The notes beneath the pieces are model-generated. The model was not told the origin of the DNA. It did no database searches and saw only the letters and a list, made by a program, of their open reading frames with translations. A stretch of 64,000 nt of DNA from JAHCHG01 sp041745765 (GTDB taxonomy: Bacteria > Acidobacteriota > Blastocatellia > Pyrinomonadales > Pyrinomonadaceae): assembly GCA_041745765.1 (NCBI GenBank), contig JBGTIH010000117.1, positions 1-64,000 on the forward strand. The letters are read 5' to 3'. The position numbers and the translations under genes were made by a program. Below, one piece after another: positions 61,294-64,000 of this stretch (position 1 is its first letter; the number at the start of each line of letters is the position of its first letter).

Positions 61294-64000
61294 TCAATGC
61301 CAATCCCCTTGCAGCGTGAACGCCGACCAGTAATAAGGCGAGTTCCAACGCTTATCGCGCATTATTTCAATCTGTGCTTCTTGTAAAGCAGTTGAAATCT
61401 TTTTGTTTTCGACCAAATATTTATGATAAAAACGAGTCATCAATTCGGCGGTAACTTTGTCATCCACATCCCATAAACTAACAATCAAACTCTTTGCTCC
61501 GGCGGAAAAAAAACTGTGCGCCAACGAGACGATTCCCTCACCTTTCAGTTGTTTGCCAAGACCGCTTTGACACGCGCTTAAAACAACCAAATCGGCATTT
61601 AAGTTTAGACTCAAAATCTCATTTGCGCGAAGAAATCCGTTAATTTTCACGCCTTCTTGATCATAAAATGACAAGGCAATTGACGATAATTCGGGTTGTC
61701 TGTCATCAACCAGAGCGTGAACGGCGAAATGAATGATGCGAAAATTCTGTAAATTGGCATCAAAAACCGCTTGACGACTCGCTTGCAAGCCGCTTTTTTT
61801 TAACAAATCCGGTTCATCAAGCAGAGCGGATATTCGCTGTGCTTCGAAATGCGAAGCAAATAATCGTGGTAATTTTACGCCGGAATTTTCCGAAACAAAA
61901 GTATTCTCCCGCTTTATTTTCCCGATTCGGGCATCATCTTCGGAATAAACCGGATCGGCAAAAACCGCCAAGGTTTTGCGGGGATTTGCTCTCGTTCCGC
62001 GCCGCAAAAAGCTCAACAAAGATGCGGACGGCAAGGTAATAATCTCGTTTGTTTCAATTAAAAATTGGTTGGAATAGCCGGCAACAGTTGATTTGTTTTT
62101 CGGAGTTTTCAAAGTTGGATTCGGTGAAAACAATGCGGCAAAAGAAATATACTGCAAAAAACCTTCTTTAACGATAATCAATCTCTTATTTTTGATGTCT
62201 TGAGCGACAGGCGACAGCAGTATTTGGCTGAATTCGGCGATTTTTGCAGGGCAGGAAAAATTAGGTTTGGAAATGCAAGCATATACTTCGCGAGCCATTT
62301 TTTCGGTTTTTTCCGCTGACGGGAGTTGAAAACTTTTGAATTCATTTTTTGAAACGAACCATAAAAAAGACTCTTTTTCCAACAGCGCGTATTCCAATAA
62401 AATCGTGTCATCATCAAGATTTTGCTGAATTTCGTCAACGCTTAAAGTCGAAAGGGAAATCGCTTTGCCTGAACGATTGATTTCAGATTCGATTTCCAGA
62501 AATTCATTTGATACTTTCTGAATTTCGGCATTTTTTTCTTTGGAATTTCCGGTATTTCGGAGCGCAAGCGCGGCGGTTAATTTATCACGTAAGTTTTGCT
62601 CGCGTTCGAGCAGAGCGGGTGTAATTTTATTTGTTTGGATAATTCTGCGCCGCTCCAAGCGGTCAATCAATCCACGCGCCCGCGCTTTTTCGCTGATTTC
62701 AAGAGCCTTTCGGTCATAATTTTTTGACGCATCGCGCCGGTGCATTTCCATCAGCAATAAGATGTAATGTTGATAAAAGGATTGAAGCGTTGTTGAGAAC
62801 TTCATTCGAACACGAATATCGGCGGTTGAAAACCGCAGTTCTTCGATAATTTCAAGCGCGGTCCGGATTTTTTCTTGCGCCGTATCGAGTTTTTTCGTTT
62901 TTAGATTTACACGGCTCTGTTCAAATAAAACATTGGCTGTTCCGAGCGGATCACCGGTTTTTTGAGAAATAACCAAAGCGGTTTCGAGGCTTTCGGCGGC
63001 TTTTTCATAATCTCCGGTCTCCAACGCCAATCTTCCCAGAAAATAAAAAAACTCGGCTTCGTCGGTTTTATTTATTTCAGTTAAAGTTTTTTCAGCTTGA
63101 ATCAATTCGGCTTCCGCTTTTTTATAAGATTTTTGTTCAAGATAAATTCTGGTAAGTGAAAAACGGGCGCGGGCTAGACCGATTTTATGATTTGCCTTTT
63201 TGCGCCATTGCAAACTATAGGTCAGAGCGGCAATCGCTTCGGCATCTTTGTCAATCAGCGAATAAGCTACGCCCAGACCGGAATAAGCCAAACCCAATCC
63301 GCGCGCCCATTTCATTTTTTCATAAATTTCAATCGCTTTTTGATAGTTGTAGATAGACAGTTCGAATTCACCGAGAACATATTGCACCGAGCCGAGCGCA
63401 CCGTGAATAACGGCTTGCCCGAATTCGTTATTTACCGCAGAGAAAAGTTTCATTGACCGTGAATAATAAATTGCCGCATCGCTGTATTTTCCCAAGTTTT
63501 GATACGTAAAACCGATGCCATAATAAACAACCGCTTGTTCATAAAAATCTTCGAGTTCGCGCCAGACTTCCAGAGCTTCGGCAAATTTCACCAACGCCTT
63601 ATTTTTTCCTTCGGCAGAACCCAAGTCGCGCAGAGCTTCGCCTTCGCTGGTCAGATTTTCCGCTTGATGCCGTTTCAAATCAGCTTCGTTCGGAGCGTCA
63701 ATTTCAGTATAAAAAATCTGATAAATTCCGCTTTCCGCAGTTGATTCCCAGGTTGTGATTTCAAGTGTGTAAGCAGCGGTTTGCGGAACGATAAAGGTTA
63801 CGGTTTCACGCCCGAATGATCCGCTCGGACGATCAACTTTTTTGATTGCAATATCTTGCGGGTTTTTGACGGCAATCTTTACGTCTATGCCTGTTTGTTC
63901 GATGACAAAGCGCAGACATTTTCCGGCATCTGCCTGAAAAGTATAAAGATGTTTTTCGCCGCCTTTCATTATGCGTAAAACGGTGTGATCGGAAAGGATT
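61294..64000 (-). CDS. TPR protein with C-terminal CHAT protease domain (partial)
   Basis: At least 901 residues; the frame continues to the window edge without a stop (ILSDHTVLRI before the Met at 63969), so the N-terminus is probably outside. Order: a beta-sandwich segment like the prepeptidase domain (EKHLYTFQADAGKCLRFVIE), ~10 TPR units (e.g. YYGIGFTYQNLGKYSDAAIY; LGSVQYVLGEFELSIYNYQK), a coiled stretch, then the CHAT domain with IIHFAVHALVDDRQPELSSI (His) and LVVLSACQSGLGKQLKGEGI (Cys), the caspase-like dyad. The final region AKSLIVSLWDVDDKVTAELM fits CHAT. It likely cleaves a partner in response to a signal sensed by the TPRs; the partner is unknown. Confidence 0.92.
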   Translation of the reverse strand, partial: ILSDHTVLRIMKGGEKHLYTFQADAGKCLRFVIEQTGIDVKIAVKNPQDIAIKKVDRPSGSFGRETVTFIVPQTAAYTLEITTWESTAESGIYQIFYTEIDAPNEADLKRHQAENLTSEGEALRDLGSAEGKNKALVKFAEALEVWRELEDFYEQAVVYYGIGFTYQNLGKYSDAAIYYSRSMKLFSAVNNEFGQAVIHGALGSVQYVLGEFELSIYNYQKAIEIYEKMKWARGLGLAYSGLGVAYSLIDKDAEAIAALTYSLQWRKKANHKIGLARARFSLTRIYLEQKSYKKAEAELIQAEKTLTEINKTDEAEFFYFLGRLALETGDYEKAAESLETALVISQKTGDPLGTANVLFEQSRVNLKTKKLDTAQEKIRTALEIIEELRFSTADIRVRMKFSTTLQSFYQHYILLLMEMHRRDASKNYDRKALEISEKARARGLIDRLERRRIIQTNKITPALLEREQNLRDKLTAALALRNTGNSKEKNAEIQKVSNEFLEIESEINRSGKAISLSTLSVDEIQQNLDDDTILLEYALLEKESFLWFVSKNEFKSFQLPSAEKTEKMAREVYACISKPNFSCPAKIAEFSQILLSPVAQDIKNKRLIIVKEGFLQYISFAALFSPNPTLKTPKNKSTVAGYSNQFLIETNEIITLPSASLLSFLRRGTRANPRKTLAVFADPVYSEDDARIGKIKRENTFVSENSGVKLPRLFASHFEAQRISALLDEPDLLKKSGLQASRQAVFDANLQNFRIIHFAVHALVDDRQPELSSIALSFYDQEGVKINGFLRANEILSLNLNADLVVLSACQSGLGKQLKGEGIVSLAHSFFSAGAKSLIVSLWDVDDKVTAELMTRFYHKYLVENKKISTALQEAQIEIMRDKRWNSPYYWSAFTLQGDWH

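Overview
The window (about 43-45% GC by eye) looks like the chromosome of a Gram-negative, heterotrophic member of the Acidobacteriota, most likely class Blastocatellia (Pyrinomonadaceae-like). This is inferred from the combination of an ECF sigma factor of the PF07638 type next to a TPR-bearing Ser/Thr kinase, a PEP-CTERM protein, a CHAT-TPR protein, PadR-linked genes, and a glycyl-tRNA synthetase of the single-chain archaeal/eukaryotic type. No rRNA, tRNA, CRISPR array or transposase gene was recognised.

Bases 1-25,385 form one continuous co-directional housekeeping block: the end of fusA, tuf, then the fused S10, spc and alpha operons (rpsJ-rplC-rplD-rplW-rplB-rpsS-rplV-rpsC-rplP-rpmC-rpsQ-rplN-rplX-rplE-rpsN-rpsH-rplF-rplR-rpsE-rpmD-rplO-secY-adk-map-infA-rpmJ-rpsM-rpsK-rpsD-rpoA-rplQ), followed by accB-accC (acetyl-CoA carboxylase), rpsO and pnp. 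Two things are unusual. Most spacers in this block hold short tandem repeats of 7 bp (sometimes 9 bp), usually facing a reverse-complement copy so that the spacer RNA could fold into a hairpin, and each spacer has its own unit. Several ribosomal proteins (L4, L22, S17, L24) also carry long charged low-complexity tails.

Bases 25,386-29,475 hold a PEP-CTERM protein, a PEGA/OmpA-like secreted protein, glyS interrupted by an in-frame TAG, a small zinc-ribbon protein and a decayed fragment of the cca gene. Bases 29,476-32,729 (minus strand) encode the ECF sigma factor and the kinase; the kinase gene itself has been invaded in frame by the same 7-bp repeats. Divergent from these, 32,820-42,102 is a series of unrecognised secreted proteins including two paralogues (one with a frameshift) and an M23-type peptidase. 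A repeat-rich gap with gene remnants follows (42,103-42,858).

Bases 42,859-49,401 carry cca, a dienelactone-hydrolase-like enzyme, an MFS exporter, an unknown protein, a DUF2695 protein and a D-threonine-aldolase-like PLP enzyme. Bases 49,542-51,520 are an accessory patch: a PadR regulator with a translationally coupled AT-rich coiled-coil gene, and a UPF0175/DUF3368 (PIN) toxin-antitoxin pair. Then come uvrA (minus), a DUF1223 protein, and a 970-bp segment bounded by 26-bp inverted repeats that carries one unknown gene. The last part (minus strand) encodes a TPM/L,D-transpeptidase fusion, an M50B-like membrane protease, moaC, a lactate dehydrogenase-like enzyme, moeA and a CHAT-TPR protein running off the window end.
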